Source: Ignavibacteriota bacterium (GTDB lineage: Bacteria > Bacteroidota > Ignavibacteria > Tepidaquicellales > Tepidaquicellaceae). Taken from it: a stretch of DNA of 14,081 bases. The DNA is taken from assembly GCA_003135995.1 (NCBI GenBank), contig PNBM01000126.1, positions 4,206 through 18,286 of the forward strand, given 5' to 3'. Under the pieces are notes generated by a model. That model was not told the DNA's origin. It saw only the letters and a program-made list of their open reading frames with translations, and ran no database searches. Below, piece after piece: positions 13,190 through 14,081 of this stretch; the stretch's first letter is position 1, and the number at the start of each line of letters is the position of its first letter. The position numbers were made by a program, and so were the translations under genes.

Positions 13190-14081
13190 ATGGAAAATGT
13201 CATTCCATCTGAATTCAGGGAAAAAGAATACAGGGCCCGAAGATTTCAAAACTGGATTACGATAGGTTTTCTTTATTCCCTGTTTTATATGACGAGGTAC
13301 AATTTTTCTGCTAATGCTCCTACTCTGCAAGCAGTTTTCGGATGGACGAAAGCGGATTTAGGATTATTTGAAACACTTCTGCCGTTAGTCTATGGACTGG
13401 CTGTGGTTATTAACGGACCTCTTGCTGATAAAATCGGAGGGAAAAAATCTTTTTTGTTCGGAGCGATAGGTGTTATTATAATGAATTTTCTTTTCGGACT
13501 ATCGGCTTTGCTTATTACCACTCCTTCTCTCTGGAACGGAAAGGATTTAATTTCAGAACCTGTATTAATGTTCGGATTTACCAAGCAATCATTACTCTGG
13601 ACTCTTGCCATCATTTGGTCAGTTAACGGATATTTTCAGGCATTTGGTGCATTATCAATCGTGAAGATAAATGCACAATGGTTTCATATCAGGGAACGCG
13701 GAACTTTCGCTGCAATATTCGGTGTACTGATTCGTTTTGGATTAATATTATCTTTTTCAATTACACCGTTAATTGCCAAATATATTAGCTGGCAGTGGGC
13801 TTTCTGGATACCGGCTATGTTTGTAACGTTACTATTCTTTTTAACATTAATTTTCGTTAAGGATACTCCGCAACAAGCCGGTTTTGGTGAACTTGATACA
13901 GGCGATTCAACTGAAGATATGAGTGTGAAAGTAAAAATGAGCGAGGTTCTTAAAAAAGTATTTGCAAGCAAAATAATGTGGATGATAGGTCTGGGTTCAA
14001 TGATGATAGGTTTTGTAAGAAGAAGTGTTGTAGATGCCTGGTTTCCTGTATATTTTAAAGATGTTTACGGAATTACAGGAA
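13190..14081 (+). CDS. OPA-family MFS transporter, GlpT/UhpT-like (3' end outside window)
   Basis: An open frame of 297 codons continues past the right edge. It is an inner-membrane major facilitator of the organophosphate:inorganic phosphate antiporter type. Evidence: LFYMTRYNFSANAP (31-44) with Arg36, corresponding to the substrate-phosphate Arg45 of E. coli GlpT; GWTKADLGLFET (51-62); the loop motif NGPLADKIGGKK (75-86); NGYFQAFGALSIVK, then WFHIRERGTFAAIF; and VRRSVVDAWFPVYF, in which Arg277 aligns with GlpT Arg269. At least seven hydrophobic segments are seen, and a central hydrophilic loop follows TM6 (about 225-255). The substrate is probably a glycerol- or sugar-phosphate; UhpC-like sensing is the alternative. 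The ATG at 13190 is the first in frame and gives a family-like N-terminus. It may share a transcript with folD-prmA-cupin. Confidence 0.85.
   Translation, partial: MENVIPSEFREKEYRARRFQNWITIGFLYSLFYMTRYNFSANAPTLQAVFGWTKADLGLFETLLPLVYGLAVVINGPLADKIGGKKSFLFGAIGVIIMNFLFGLSALLITTPSLWNGKDLISEPVLMFGFTKQSLLWTLAIIWSVNGYFQAFGALSIVKINAQWFHIRERGTFAAIFGVLIRFGLILSFSITPLIAKYISWQWAFWIPAMFVTLLFFLTLIFVKDTPQQAGFGELDTGDSTEDMSVKVKMSEVLKKVFASKIMWMIGLGSMMIGFVRRSVVDAWFPVYFKDVYGITG

Overview
The window is AT-rich bacterial DNA, roughly one third G+C by eye. It most resembles the Ignavibacteria / Chlorobi-Bacteroidota side of the tree. The main clue is the secreted protein at 109-1395, which ends in a type IX secretion (T9SS) type A sorting domain of the 'LSQNYPNPFNPTTKIKFDIP' kind with a C-terminal MILLK tail. 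A preceding gene, of which only the last codons are in the window, ends the same way. Weak or absent Shine-Dalgarno sequences before many genes and a PrmA of the 'FGTGHNETT' type fit that assignment. It is an inference from protein style, not a marker-gene identification.

Layout. (1) 1-1718: the tail of one T9SS cargo gene, a complete T9SS cargo gene with YCF48-like repeats, and a cluster of small repeats. These include a hairpin element placed 5 nt after both cargo stop codons, a dRS3-like palindrome lying inside the coding sequence, a related palindrome downstream, and a 7-mer tandem repeat. (2) 1719-3547: transaldolase and gcvT, closed by a convincing intrinsic terminator. (3) 3569-6937: a ComB-type phosphatase gene and ftsK, 27 nt apart. 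(4) 6938-7222: a gene-free stretch with an exact 34-nt direct repeat. (5) 7223-8260: a three-domain Ada methyltransferase/regulator. (6) 8261-8393: a convergent intergenic region with two palindromes. (7) 9952-8394, minus strand: deoC then marC. (8) 10190-11066: two tandem lipoprotein-like SPOR-domain genes. (9) 11104-13164: folD, prmA and a small cupin, with overlapping ends (14 nt and 4 nt), so probably translationally coupled. (10) 13190-14081: an OPA-family (GlpT/UhpT-like) transporter running off the right edge.

Most genes are housekeeping: carbon metabolism (transaldolase, deoC), one-carbon metabolism (gcvT, folD), ribosome modification (prmA), chromosome segregation (ftsK), cell-envelope or septal peptidoglycan binding (SPOR proteins) and alkylation repair (ada). 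I do not see a defence system, phage, IS element, CRISPR array, rRNA or tRNA. The part most worth a second look is the left end, where a sorting-domain-plus-hairpin module is repeated behind unrelated or diverged cargo and a mobile palindrome has been absorbed in frame into the sorting domain.
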